IMG/VR virus record: IMGVR_UViG_3300010397_000011
Coordinates: 1 to 57,985 of that record
Reading direction: 5' to 3' (one strand)
DNA: 57,985 nt
Origin: a virus
Shown: in pieces, positions 33,873-40,478 of the stretch
Layout of the letters: each line of letters starts with the position of its first letter
Numbering within the stretch: position 1 is the first letter of the stretch
Position numbers and translations under genes: made by a program
The notes under the pieces: generated by a model
The model's database searches: none
The model's input: only the letters and a program-made list of their open reading frames with translations
What the model was told of the DNA's origin: nothing

Positions 33873-34121
33873 GGAGGGGGAGCGTAGTCAGGGGTGCGGG
33901 GTGGGGGTGATACGGGGTGGGGCCTGGGTGCTCTGTGGGGGCCGGTGGCGTCAGGGGTGGCCGGGGGTGGGTCGGGTGGAGTGGGGGCCCCTGGGCGGCT
34001 CCTGGGCCTGTCCTGGGACGCGAGGACGCCCGGCCCCTGGGGGCCCTCGGGGGTGAGGGGCCAGGGGCCGGGCGCGTGGGGCGCTGGCTGGGCTAGGTGA
34101 GAGTGAGCGTGGCGTCTCGGT
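33873..34121. other. Non-coding GC-rich gap between early and late units
   Basis: No gene on either strand. The plus strand is G-rich (runs such as GGGGTGGGGCCTGGG). It holds the hairpin at 34027-34074 and must hold the promoter for the terminase unit and perhaps the packaging site. The runs could form quadruplexes. Confidence 0.6.
34027..34074 (-). terminator. Strong hairpin at the end of the early unit
   Basis: CGCCCGGCCCCTGG (34027-34040) pairs perfectly with CCAGGGGCCGGGCG (34061-34074): a 14-bp G+C stem with a 20-base loop, 48 bases past the last early gene stop. There is no T-run, as is common for actinobacterial terminators. Confidence 0.65.
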
Positions 34122-34565
34122 TCAGTCGAGTGGGGTGCGCAGGTACTCGGACACTTTCGCGGGTGACAGGCCGGTCGCCTTGATGATGAGGCGGGGTGTC
34201 TTCCCTTCGGCGTGGAGTGTGTGGACTCGGGCGTGGTCGCGTCGTTGGGAGGCGAGGGTCATCGCGTACTCCGAGGGGCGCATCCCCGCGCCGGGCCTGC
34301 CTTGCGGGATGACGTCCATGTCGATGACGTCGGCGGGTCGGGGTTCGGGTTCGGTGACACCGGCGAGGAGTTGCGCGAGACGGTAGGCCGAGTCGCGGGC
34401 CTCCTCACGGGTGGTGTGCTGGTCGGGCAGGTGGTGCATCGCGCCGTCGACGGTATGCACTCGCACCTGCCAGCCTCCCGCGACCTGCACGGGAAGGAGG
34501 GCGGTGATGTGGCGCGCGGAGACGTAGCCGTTGCGCACCTCCACCCAGTCTTTGAGCGTGGTCAT
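34122..34565 (-). CDS. Helix-turn-helix-containing protein, unknown
   Basis: 147 residues from ATG 34565 with AAGGGA ahead. The N-terminal half is a small beta domain (MTTLKDWVEVRNGYVSARH, WQVRVHTVDGAMHHLP). The C-terminus has a helix-turn-helix (TPRLIIKATGLSPAKVSEYL). Possibly a regulator at the end of the early unit. Confidence 0.6.
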   Translation of the reverse strand: MTTLKDWVEVRNGYVSARHITALLPVQVAGGWQVRVHTVDGAMHHLPDQHTTREEARDSAYRLAQLLAGVTEPEPRPADVIDMDVIPQGRPGAGMRPSEYAMTLASQRRDHARVHTLHAEGKTPRLIIKATGLSPAKVSEYLRTPLD

Positions 34566-34786
34566 TGTCGTGTCCCTTCGAGTCGGGCCAGAGCCCTGAG
34601 GGCCTGGTCGTGTGTGTTGTCGGTTGCGAGGTGCAGGAGTGACGGCTCCCACACGACCCGGTGCTCGGGGTGCCAGCCGGGCACGGTGGCGATCACTCGC
34701 CACATCCCGTCGTGGTCGCCGCGCACGACGCAGAGCTCCGTCACGAGGTGAGCGGGGATGGGCTCGGTGGTGCGGTAGTCCATCAT
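34562..34786 (-). CDS. Small unknown protein
   Basis: 74 residues from ATG 34786 (ATGA overlap), stop overlapping the next ATG. MMDYRTTEPIPAHLVTELC, then a short alpha/beta pattern (WRVIATVPGWHPEH). Not recognised. Confidence 0.5.
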   Translation of the reverse strand: MMDYRTTEPIPAHLVTELCVVRGDHDGMWRVIATVPGWHPEHRVVWEPSLLHLATDNTHDQALRALARLEGTRQ

Positions 34787-35040
34787 CGCTCGGCCTCCTC
34801 GTCGTAGCGGGCCTCGGCCGTGATGCCGTGGACCATCTGTCGGGCGAACGTCTGTGCCGTGAGGAGGTCGTCGATCGCGAGGCCGAGGTACGTGTCGACC
34901 GCGGCCCACGACGACGCGTTCATCGGCTGGGCGCGTCGGCGGTTGAGTGTCGTGGTCGCGCGGCGCAGGGAGGCCGAGGCTCCCTGCATCCGCTCGATCG
35001 TCTGGACGTGGGCTCGGTGGGTTGTGAGTTCGTCAGGCAT
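34783..35040 (-). CDS. Small helical protein, unknown
   Basis: 85 residues from ATG 35040, which carries the start-associated sequence GAGAGAGACC. The helices (MPDELTTHRAHVQTIERMQG, WAAVDTYLGLAIDDLLTAQ) have no recognisable motif. Confidence 0.55.
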   Translation of the reverse strand: MPDELTTHRAHVQTIERMQGASASLRRATTTLNRRRAQPMNASSWAAVDTYLGLAIDDLLTAQTFARQMVHGITAEARYDEEAER

Positions 35041-35377
35041 GGTCTCTCTCTTCCTTCTCGGTGACGATGTCCATGAGGGCATCGAGGATGTCGTGGGGGT
35101 CGACGTCGTGGGGCCAGCCCTGCCGTTCGAGCGGGGTCGGTCCGTGCGTCGACAGTTCGGGGTCTTGCTCCCAGTCGTAGGGGGCTGGGGTCGGGGTGAC
35201 GATGCGGAGGTGGGATCGCGGGAAGGTGGTCGTCGCGTTCCGCTCCATCAACGCGAGCGGCGTGGGCCGGTGGGCCTCGCACGAGTACCACACCTTCGGT
35301 CCCGTGTTCGGCGCGTCGGCCTGCTCGATGTGGACTGCGGGCTCGTCGCAGCCGGGGTAGTCACAGAGGCGAGTCAT
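35033..35377 (-). CDS. Small zinc-ribbon-like protein
   Basis: 114 residues from ATG 35377. MTRLCDYPGCDEPAVHIEQ and later WYSCEAHRP form a Cys-x4-Cys ... Cys-x2-His metal-binding pattern. Unknown function. Its end overlaps the next start. Confidence 0.6.
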   Translation of the reverse strand: MTRLCDYPGCDEPAVHIEQADAPNTGPKVWYSCEAHRPTPLALMERNATTTFPRSHLRIVTPTPAPYDWEQDPELSTHGPTPLERQGWPHDVDPHDILDALMDIVTEKEERDHA

Positions 35378-35526
35378 CGTCCGCCCTCCCACACGAGGGC
35401 GCAGTCAGCGCACGGGCACGTCACGTGGAACGGGTGGACCGGCGGCAGTAGTCGCGGCCGGACCGAGTTGTCGAAGCGGACTTCGACGCCGCGCTCGAGG
35501 GCGGAGAGAAGGTCGGTGAGTGTCAT
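35374..35526 (-). CDS. 50-residue protein with CPCADC
   Basis: ATG 35526 with AAGGGACC ahead. MTLTDLLSALERGVEVRFD is followed by VTCPCADCALVW. Stop overlaps the next start (ATGA). Function unknown; probably metal-binding. Confidence 0.55.
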   Translation of the reverse strand: MTLTDLLSALERGVEVRFDNSVRPRLLPPVHPFHVTCPCADCALVWEGGR

Positions 35527-35540
35527 GGTCGTGGTCCCTT

Positions 35541-35849
35541 TCAGATCGGGTTCCCGGCTGAGCCGGTGAGGTCATGGACGAACACGAGGTCGCGGTCGCA
35601 GACCTCGTGGCACTCGGCAACGTGGACGGTCATGCCCGTGGTGTTGCGCACACGGTCGGCCCACTGCTCCGCGGCCCGCCTGCCCATGTGAGCGGCGGCC
35701 CTCGGGTTCGCGGTCCACGCGAAGTCACCGACGGACGGGTAGTGCTTGACGAGGTACCGCTCGGGCCACACGCGCCGTTGCAACGTGTAGGCGGGGTACT
35801 GGACGACTTCGTCGAGGACGACGATGTAGGGGTTCTTCGGCTTGGTCAC
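35541..35849 (-). CDS. Unknown small protein
   Basis: 102 residues from GTG 35849 (GTGA overlap). VTKPKNPYIVVLDEVVQYPA and AAAHMGRRAAEQWADRVRN, ending CDRDLVFVHDLTGSAGNPI. No family recognised. Confidence 0.5.
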   Translation of the reverse strand: MTKPKNPYIVVLDEVVQYPAYTLQRRVWPERYLVKHYPSVGDFAWTANPRAAAHMGRRAAEQWADRVRNTTGMTVHVAECHEVCDRDLVFVHDLTGSAGNPI

Positions 35850-36196
35850 GACTGCACCTCCTCGTCTGCGAGCAACGGGTTCGGCACCCACTCGCCGTCG
35901 ATCTTCACCTCGGGTTCCAGCACGACCGGCCTGGCCGCGTGCTGCTCGTCGAACTGCGCGGCGCGGGCGCCGTCACCCTTCGATGTCAGGCGCGTCTTGC
36001 GGGTGCGCACCGGCTTGACGTGCTCGACGGTCATCGTCGCGTCGACGACTTCGTACTCCCCCTCGTCGACGGTGATCGCGTCGAGGTTGTCGATGTCGAT
36101 CGCGTTCTCGATCTGTTCCGCGATCGCGTCGTTGCTCGCGAACTTGCCGGAGGTGAACTGCACCTCGATGTCGATGGTCACTGTGAACCTGGGCAT
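35846..36196 (-). CDS. Unknown small acidic protein
   Basis: 116 residues from ATG 36196. A short beta-strand/acidic helix start (MPRFTVTIDIEVQFTSGKFA, AIAEQIENAIDIDNLDAIT) with a more basic tail. Coupled to the upstream 55-residue gene by a one-base gap. Confidence 0.5.
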   Translation of the reverse strand: MPRFTVTIDIEVQFTSGKFASNDAIAEQIENAIDIDNLDAITVDEGEYEVVDATMTVEHVKPVRTRKTRLTSKGDGARAAQFDEQHAARPVVLEPEVKIDGEWVPNPLLADEEVQS

Positions 36197-36197
36197 C

Positions 36198-36365
36198 TCA
36201 TTCTCCTGTCTCTGTCGTGATCGTGTTCTCGGTGAGGATGCGGTCGCACGCGTCGAGGAAGACGTCGGCAGCTACGACCAGCGGGTGAGGTGGACGGGTG
36301 GACTTCACCAGCGGCTCGACCCGTTCGGTCGCGCGCGCGGTCGGGGTGATGGTCGGTGATGGCAT
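36198..36365 (-). CDS. 55-residue protein behind RNA element A
   Basis: ATG 36365 with the start-associated sequence GAGAGAGAGACC. MPSPTITPTARATERVEPLV then a hydrophobic helix (PLVVAADVFLDACDRIL). It is the first gene downstream of the structured element at 36380-36450, so may be its regulated target. Confidence 0.55.
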   Translation of the reverse strand: MPSPTITPTARATERVEPLVKSTRPPHPLVVAADVFLDACDRILTENTITTETGE

Positions 36366-36379
36366 GGTCTCTCTCTCTT

Positions 36380-36450
36380 TCCAGAGCCTGAGGGCTCCGT
36401 GCGGGGCACCGATCCCGAGGAGGGACCGATGCCCCGAGGCGCAACCTTCA
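36380..36450 (-). ncRNA. Structured RNA element, copy A
   Basis: Minus strand, 5' to 3': TGAAGG, TGCGCCT, a 15-bp hairpin (36402-36436, loop of five, with G-U pairs), GCAC, then GAGCC-loop-GGCTC. The loop CCCTCA (36389-36394) can pair with TGAAGG (36445-36450) except for one mismatch. Same plan as copies B, C and D. It lies ahead of the 55-residue gene with a GAGAGAGACC ribosome site. Confidence 0.75.
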
Positions 36451-36494
36451 GGGGCGCCCAGGGGTGCCGCTAGGGCGCCGCTGGGGGGGCCGAA

Positions 36495-37451
36495 CTACAG
36501 CCCACGGACAAGGGCCACTGCCTTCGCCTTCAGGGGCTCAGGGCGCAGCAGGGTCCGACCGAGGTAGGTGTCGGAGTTCCGGTAGCCACGGGCGTGGTCG
36601 AGGTACTCGACGGCCGCGTCCACGAGGCCGAGCCCCGTGCCGCGGTGCCCGTCCGTCGTCAGGCTGTCCATGTAGATGTGGCGGAAGATCGAGCGGGCCT
36701 CCTCGATGTTGTCGCGGACCCGATCCGAGAACGTGCCCTCAGGCGGGGCGGGGATGAAGTCGCTGACGAAGTGGTTGAACTTCACCTCGTCGATCTTCAT
36801 CCCGAACAACTCGGTGGCCAACTCCTGCCACGCCTTGAACTCGTCGCGCACACCGGCCATCGCCGCCTTCGCCTCGTCGATCCGACCGAGGACGTCGCCG
36901 GTGTGGCGGAACACGAACTGGCGGCCCGTGCGGTCGCCCTCCATGCTGGCGGCCTGGTAGGTGTTCCAGCAGACGACGCGCACTGAGGTCGGGAGGACCT
37001 TGCACGCGCCCTCGCCGTTGTGGGAGTTGAGGAACGCGATGAACGGGTAGGTCTCGGTGTCGTCACCGCAGATGACTTCGGGCTCGTCGAGGTAGGCGAC
37101 GGCCCACACCTGCGCTCCACCCTTGCATGAGCCGGCGGTCTCGAACTTCGCGCCGAGGCCGAGGATGACCTCGATCACTTCGCCCATCACTCGGTTGGGC
37201 ACGAGGCCGAACGTGTCGGACACGGGGCCGAGGGGTGCTTGCGTGTCGTCACGCACGACGACCTGATGGTCGGTGAGGGCGACGAAGTCGTCGCCGATCT
37301 TGTGGTACAGGGGCCGGAGTTCCGGCTCCCACGTCAGGCCAGCCTTGACCCTGGCGTCTTCCCAGTCGGTCGGGTAGTCGTCGAGCACGAGCCCTTCGCC
37401 GTGCCACATCGGCTGACGAACGCTGAATCCGGTGTCGAAGTATGCGGGCAT
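36495..37451 (-). CDS. DUF932 family (phage/plasmid-like TIGR03299) protein
   Basis: 318 residues from ATG 37451 with start-associated sequence GGAGAGAGACC. It begins MPAYFDTGFSVRQPMWHGEG, typical of this family, with LGPVSDTFGLVPNRVMGEVI (the VSxxYxxxxN-like core), GAQVWAVAYLDEP and LPTSVRVVCWNTYQAA. The family is common in phages and plasmids, with unknown function, perhaps in DNA protection. Element B precedes it. Confidence 0.85.
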   Translation of the reverse strand: MPAYFDTGFSVRQPMWHGEGLVLDDYPTDWEDARVKAGLTWEPELRPLYHKIGDDFVALTDHQVVVRDDTQAPLGPVSDTFGLVPNRVMGEVIEVILGLGAKFETAGSCKGGAQVWAVAYLDEPEVICGDDTETYPFIAFLNSHNGEGACKVLPTSVRVVCWNTYQAASMEGDRTGRQFVFRHTGDVLGRIDEAKAAMAGVRDEFKAWQELATELFGMKIDEVKFNHFVSDFIPAPPEGTFSDRVRDNIEEARSIFRHIYMDSLTTDGHRGTGLGLVDAAVEYLDHARGYRNSDTYLGRTLLRPEPLKAKAVALVRGL

Positions 37452-37469
37452 GGTCTCTCTCCTTTTCGG

Positions 37470-37534
37470 TGGAGCCTGATTGCTCCGTGCGTGGCACCGA
37501 CCGATCAGGCCGGTGCCACGAGGCGCAACAATCA
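37470..37534 (-). ncRNA. Structured RNA element, copy B
   Basis: Minus strand: TGATTG (37529-37534, containing the stop codon of the upstream gene), TTGCGCCT, a 13-bp hairpin (37490-37520: CGTGGCACCGGCC/GGUCGGUGCCACG with loop TGATC), then GGAGC-loop-GCTCC. The loop CAATCA (37477-37482) is the exact complement of TGATTG. Placed 19 bases ahead of the DUF932 start. Confidence 0.8.
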
Positions 37535-38116
37535 CGCGGTCTTCTTCGCTGCTCCCTTCTTCGGAATCGGGGTGACCTCGCGCTTGCTGGCCGGGGTCTT
37601 CTTCGCCGCGGCCTTCGCCGGGGTCTTCTTCGCCGTCTGCTTCGCGGCGGGCTTGCGGGTGACCTTCTTGACCGGCTCGGCCTCGGTGGTCTCGGCGCTG
37701 GTCGCCTCGTCGGTGGAGGGCTCCTCAACCTTCTGACCCTTCACCGTCGCGATCCCGTGGGCCGCGTTGATCGCGTCCAGGTTCGGGGTGTCGGGCAGGG
37801 GCTCGCCGTTCGCCTTCGCGGTCTTCAGTGCGCGGGCCTCGGCCATCGCGAGGTTGAGCACCTCGACCGGCGCGACCTTCCGTGCCTTCTTGCCACCGCT
37901 GCTCTTGCGGCCCTCGCCGCGGGGTGCGGGCTCGGGCAGATCGATCGGGGTCCACTTCTTCCCGTCGCGGACGAACATCTCCCGCATCGGCTTCTGGACC
38001 TTCTTGCCGGTTGCCTCACGGCACTCGTAGCAGTGGGGGGTCCGACTGGCCGGAGGCTGGTCGGCCTCGACCTCACGGGAGTGTCCGCACGTCATGGTGA
38101 ATCGGTAGGTGGGCAT
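37532..38116 (-). CDS. Zinc-ribbon protein with histone H1-like tail
   Basis: 194 residues from ATG 38116 with GAGAGAGACC. N-terminus: MPTYRFTMTCGHSREVEADQ and PHCYECREATGKKVQKPMRE give Cys-x-His ... Cys-x2-Cys. The C-terminal third is Lys/Ala/Pro-rich (VTRKPAAKQTAKKTPAKAAA, KKTPASKR), like bacterial histone H1 homologues, so it should bind nucleic acid non-specifically. The stop codon forms part of RNA element B. Confidence 0.65.
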   Translation of the reverse strand: MPTYRFTMTCGHSREVEADQPPASRTPHCYECREATGKKVQKPMREMFVRDGKKWTPIDLPEPAPRGEGRKSSGGKKARKVAPVEVLNLAMAEARALKTAKANGEPLPDTPNLDAINAAHGIATVKGQKVEEPSTDEATSAETTEAEPVKKVTRKPAAKQTAKKTPAKAAAKKTPASKREVTPIPKKGAAKKTA

Positions 38117-38151
38117 GGTCTCTCTCTTTCGTAAGCCGTCACTGTGACGGT

Positions 38152-38215
38152 CGGAGCCTGAGTGCTCCGTGCGTGGCGCGGACCCGAGGGCCCGTGCCAC
38201 GAGGCGCACCACTCA
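38152..38215 (-). ncRNA. Structured RNA element, copy C
   Basis: Minus strand: TGAGTG (38210-38215, containing the stop codon of the upstream gene), GTGCGCCT, a 13-to-14-bp hairpin (38172-38201, one A-C mismatch), GCAC, GGAGC-loop-GCTCC. The loop CACTCA (38159-38164) is the exact complement of TGAGTG. A further perfect hairpin (CCGTCAC/GTGACGG, about 38137-38151) follows before the zinc-ribbon gene start. Confidence 0.8.
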
Positions 38216-38728
38216 AGCGAGGGTGTCGGTGGAGGGGTCGTACGTCGTGGAGCCCACGACTTCGAACATCGGGGCTCGGACGATGGGCTCGAATCGGTTC
38301 GGGTACAGCCGCTTCACTTCGGCCTCAGCCTCGGCCCGTGTCGCGTGGGTCGCGATGTGCAACTTCCTCCACACAACCCTGGTCGAGGAGAGCCGACCCG
38401 ACGCGTACCACGCGGCGGTCTCGTCGTCGTCGTCTCGGCCGAGGATCTTCACTGCTCGCACCGTGGTCTCGGTGGCGGCGCGGACTTGCATCGGGTTGCG
38501 CCGCACCTCCTCTTCCCGATGCTTGCTCGCCGTCATCAGGCCGACGAGGAGGACGTGGACTTCACGCTTCGTCAGGACCAGGGGCTCACGGGTTGAGTAG
38601 TCCGCGATCCACACGACCCACCGCTGGGCTCCCGACCTCGTGGTGCGCGGGAACCACTGGTCGATCTGCCCCGCGTCCACCGCTAGGTCCAGTCCGTTGC
38701 TTACAGATTCGTTCGTCAGATTCGGCAT
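38213..38728 (-). CDS. Unknown protein
   Basis: 171 residues from ATG 38728 with GGAGAGAGACC. MPNLTNESVSNGLDLAVDAG, RWVVWIADYSTREPLVLTK, ATHATRAEAEAEVKRLYPNRF. Mixed alpha/beta, probably soluble. Its stop TGA is the first half of the pairing in element C. Confidence 0.55.
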   Translation of the reverse strand: MPNLTNESVSNGLDLAVDAGQIDQWFPRTTRSGAQRWVVWIADYSTREPLVLTKREVHVLLVGLMTASKHREEEVRRNPMQVRAATETTVRAVKILGRDDDDETAAWYASGRLSSTRVVWRKLHIATHATRAEAEAEVKRLYPNRFEPIVRAPMFEVVGSTTYDPSTDTLA

Positions 38729-38738
38729 GGTCTCTCTC

Positions 38739-39215
38739 CTATCGGTTGCGCCGCTGTGCTGCGCGGCGGGCTTTCGCGTCTGCTGCCACTCTGTCCTTGC
38801 GGTTCTGAATCATCGCGGCGGCCTCCTCGGCCACTGCCCTGAACGCGTCATCGACCGAGACCTCCTCGTCTCCGATGAACGCACGGATCGAGGTGATCTC
38901 CCCGCTGTCGATGTCCCGCTCAAGGGAGTCGAGGGCGTCAGCCTTCGCGGCCCGCTCGACGAGGGACCGAAGGATGCGGTGCTCCCTCGCCAGGTTCTGC
39001 CGCTCTGCCGCGAACGCCGCGGCCTCAGCCGCGTGCCGGGCAATGAATGCGGGGTCGGTGGTGATGTTGAACCCGCCCTCGACTTCGGTGAGGGTGCGCT
39101 CGGCAATGCTGATGACCTCTCGGAGCTCCCGCTTCAGGGAGTCCTCGCTCGCCGCTTGCTCGGTCGCCATTGCGTCGAGCCGTTCGGCAATCAGTCGGTC
39201 GGTGTTGGTCGTCAT
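38739..39215 (-). CDS. Unknown coiled-coil protein
   Basis: 158 residues from ATG 39215 with AAAGGAC ahead. Almost all helix: MTTNTDRLIAERLDAMATEQ, LKRELREVISIAERTLTEVE, AAEAAAFAAERQNLAREHR, and a basic end (ARRAAQRRNR). Possibly a scaffold or nucleoprotein partner. First large gene downstream of the structured RNA. Confidence 0.55.
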   Translation of the reverse strand: MTTNTDRLIAERLDAMATEQAASEDSLKRELREVISIAERTLTEVEGGFNITTDPAFIARHAAEAAAFAAERQNLAREHRILRSLVERAAKADALDSLERDIDSGEITSIRAFIGDEEVSVDDAFRAVAEEAAAMIQNRKDRVAADAKARRAAQRRNR

Positions 39216-39228
39216 GGTCGTTGTCCTT

Positions 39229-39306
39229 TCAGAACAGGTTGCCCACCACGATGTGGTGGACGAGGTGGACGGTCAGGGCCAGGCGGTGCAGGGCGCACTG
39301 AAACAT
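39229..39306 (-). CDS. 25-residue leader peptide (candidate)
   Basis: ATG 39306 has GGAGAG seven bases upstream. It reads MFQCALHRLALTVHLVHHIV and ends VGNLF. Hydrophobic with several His. It ends 13 bases ahead of the next start, so it could be a leader peptide or small membrane protein between the structured RNA and the 38739-39215 gene. Confidence 0.4.
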   Translation of the reverse strand: MFQCALHRLALTVHLVHHIVVGNLF

Positions 39307-39349
39307 TGGTGCTCTCCGATCGGGTGGTCGTGGTCGTGGTCGTGGTCTC

Positions 39350-39780
39350 TGTCGTGGAGTGGAAGCACTCCGTGCGAGGCACCGACTGGGCGCAGCACAC
39401 GGTCACTGGGAATCGGGGCTCTCTTGTTTCAGCCCATCTGCCGGTCGCCCGGTTTCTTCTCCGTCCCTACGTGTGCTGCACCCAGCCGATGCCCCGAGGC
39501 GCAGGGCTTCACTGGTGTTGCAGCGGGAGTGTCGTGACGTTCGGGGTCACACACACTCTCGACTTGCTCGACTCCGCCCCTCACGGGACTTCGGGTAACA
39601 CGTGCACCCCGTCGCTCGGCTGCACTTCCCCGGACCTCCTGCACTTCGGCTCAGCCCTTGCATCACGCTCGGCCTTCGCAGGTCCCAGTCCGCTCTCAGT
39701 AGGTGGACTTCCCTTTGGGGGCTCCATCCCTACCTACCTCTTTAGTTTTCAAGGTTCTTTACCCCCCTAAAGGTAGGGTC
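39350..39780 (-). ncRNA. Large structured noncoding RNA including element D
   Basis: No open frame fits here; instead the minus strand folds repeatedly. A 12-base helix lies at 39767-39778/39733-39745. GNRA-type hairpins: CCT-GCGA-AGG (39673-39682), CCC-GTGA-GGG (39578-39587), CCGG-GCGA-CCGG (39441-39452). A hairpin at 39527-39558 (GAGTGT/ACACTC plus GTGAC/GTCAC) and GGGCT/AGCCC (39416-39435) follow. A 26-bp helix (39470-39495 with 39376-39401) contains four G-U pairs that would be A-C mismatches on the plus strand. Its 3' end has GGAGTG-CTTC-CACTCC and a GAAGC/GCTTC tie, the plan of copies A-C. Boundaries are approximate; function unknown. Confidence 0.75.
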
Positions 39781-39828
39781 GGGGCTGGGGCGATGCCACC
39801 ACAGACGCACATCCCGAGGACTTTGTTT

Positions 39829-39841
39829 GGCAGCAGCTGCC
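39829..39841. promoter_or_regulatory. Operator-like palindrome, copy 1
   Basis: GGCAGC-A-GCTGCC, a perfect 6+1+6 inverted repeat inside TTTGGCAGCAGCTGCCGAAA. The second copy is 114 bases away with the same flanks (TTGGCAGC-N-GCTGCCGA), which fits a dimeric repressor site pair. Confidence 0.5.
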
Positions 39842-39942
39842 GAAAGTTCGCGGCGCTCTGAGCAGGGGAAACGACCCAAAACGCCCAGCCCAGGGAGACC
39901 AACTTGACAGTTATCGGCGCCAGCGGAGAGCGGCTACAACTT

Positions 39943-39955
39943 GGCAGCCGCTGCC
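39943..39955. promoter_or_regulatory. Operator-like palindrome, copy 2
   Basis: GGCAGC-C-GCTGCC within CTTGGCAGCCGCTGCCGAGA, the partner of the palindrome at 39829-39841. Confidence 0.5.
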
Positions 39956-39995
39956 GAGAGCGACGAGCCCGGCAGATAGCGGGTGCTGTCTTTAA

Positions 39996-40478
39996 TCAGA
40001 CCGGAGTGAGGACCGCGGCGAGGAGCCCGCGCAGCGCGTCCATGTCGACGGCCCACGCCGCGCACGCGAGCGCGGACGTCGGCCAGTCGTCGTGCTTCCC
40101 GTAACCGATGATCGGCACGTCACGCTCGACCATCACGCTGGCCTCTTGCATCGTGCCGTCCGAGCCGGGGAGCACCACGCCGACCTCGGCCACTGACCCG
40201 ACGAGCGCGTTGCGAAACGGGATCGTCAGGCCCGTGCGGAGTGCGATCGACAGTCCGCTCGACGGCGGCTGATACGGAGACGCGGGGATCAGTCCGATCG
40301 CGAGCCCACCGACCGACGTCGCTCCTCGAGCAGCCGCGTCCATCACGCCGCCGAGCCCGCCGCACACGAGGGCCAGGTCGTCGCGCTCACCGACCACTCG
40401 GCCGACGTCGTACGCGTCGAGCTCTATCTCAGGGGGGCAGTTCTTCCCCTTGCCGATCACGCACACGACGCGCCTCAT
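39996..40478 (-). CDS. LOG/TIGR00725-like nucleotide-binding protein
   Basis: 160 residues from ATG 40478 (ATGA overlap). Rossmann start MRRVVCVIGKGKNCPPE, then LALVCGGLGGVMDAAARGA (the GGGxxGxM-like motif) and VVLPGSDGTMQEASV (PGGxGTxxE-like). It resembles TIGR00725/LOG SLOG-fold proteins, which bind nucleotides or cleave nucleoside phosphates. It closes the DpdA operon, so nucleotide or base handling for DNA modification is a reasonable guess. The LOG Gly-Gly is Gly-Ser here. Confidence 0.7.
   Translation of the reverse strand: MRRVVCVIGKGKNCPPEIELDAYDVGRVVGERDDLALVCGGLGGVMDAAARGATSVGGLAIGLIPASPYQPPSSGLSIALRTGLTIPFRNALVGSVAEVGVVLPGSDGTMQEASVMVERDVPIIGYGKHDDWPTSALACAAWAVDMDALRGLLAAVLTPV

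Larger units (their letters stand above)
39781..39995. promoter_or_regulatory. Intergenic control region upstream of the structured RNA
   Basis: No gene visible. It holds two matching palindromes (39829-39841, 39943-39955) and must contain the promoter for the structured RNA or read-through from the LOG-like gene. A plus-strand TTGACA at 39904 has no -10 box at the right distance. Confidence 0.45.

Noticed and set aside
39640-39780. RNase P or tmRNA-like RNA
   Set aside because: A GGGAAGTCC stretch recalls RNase P, but the other conserved regions are missing, and no tag frame or tRNA-like ends are present.
39904-39940. TTGACA promoter on the plus strand
   Set aside because: The nearest -10-like box (TACAAC) is 25 bases away, and no plus-strand gene or structured transcript follows.
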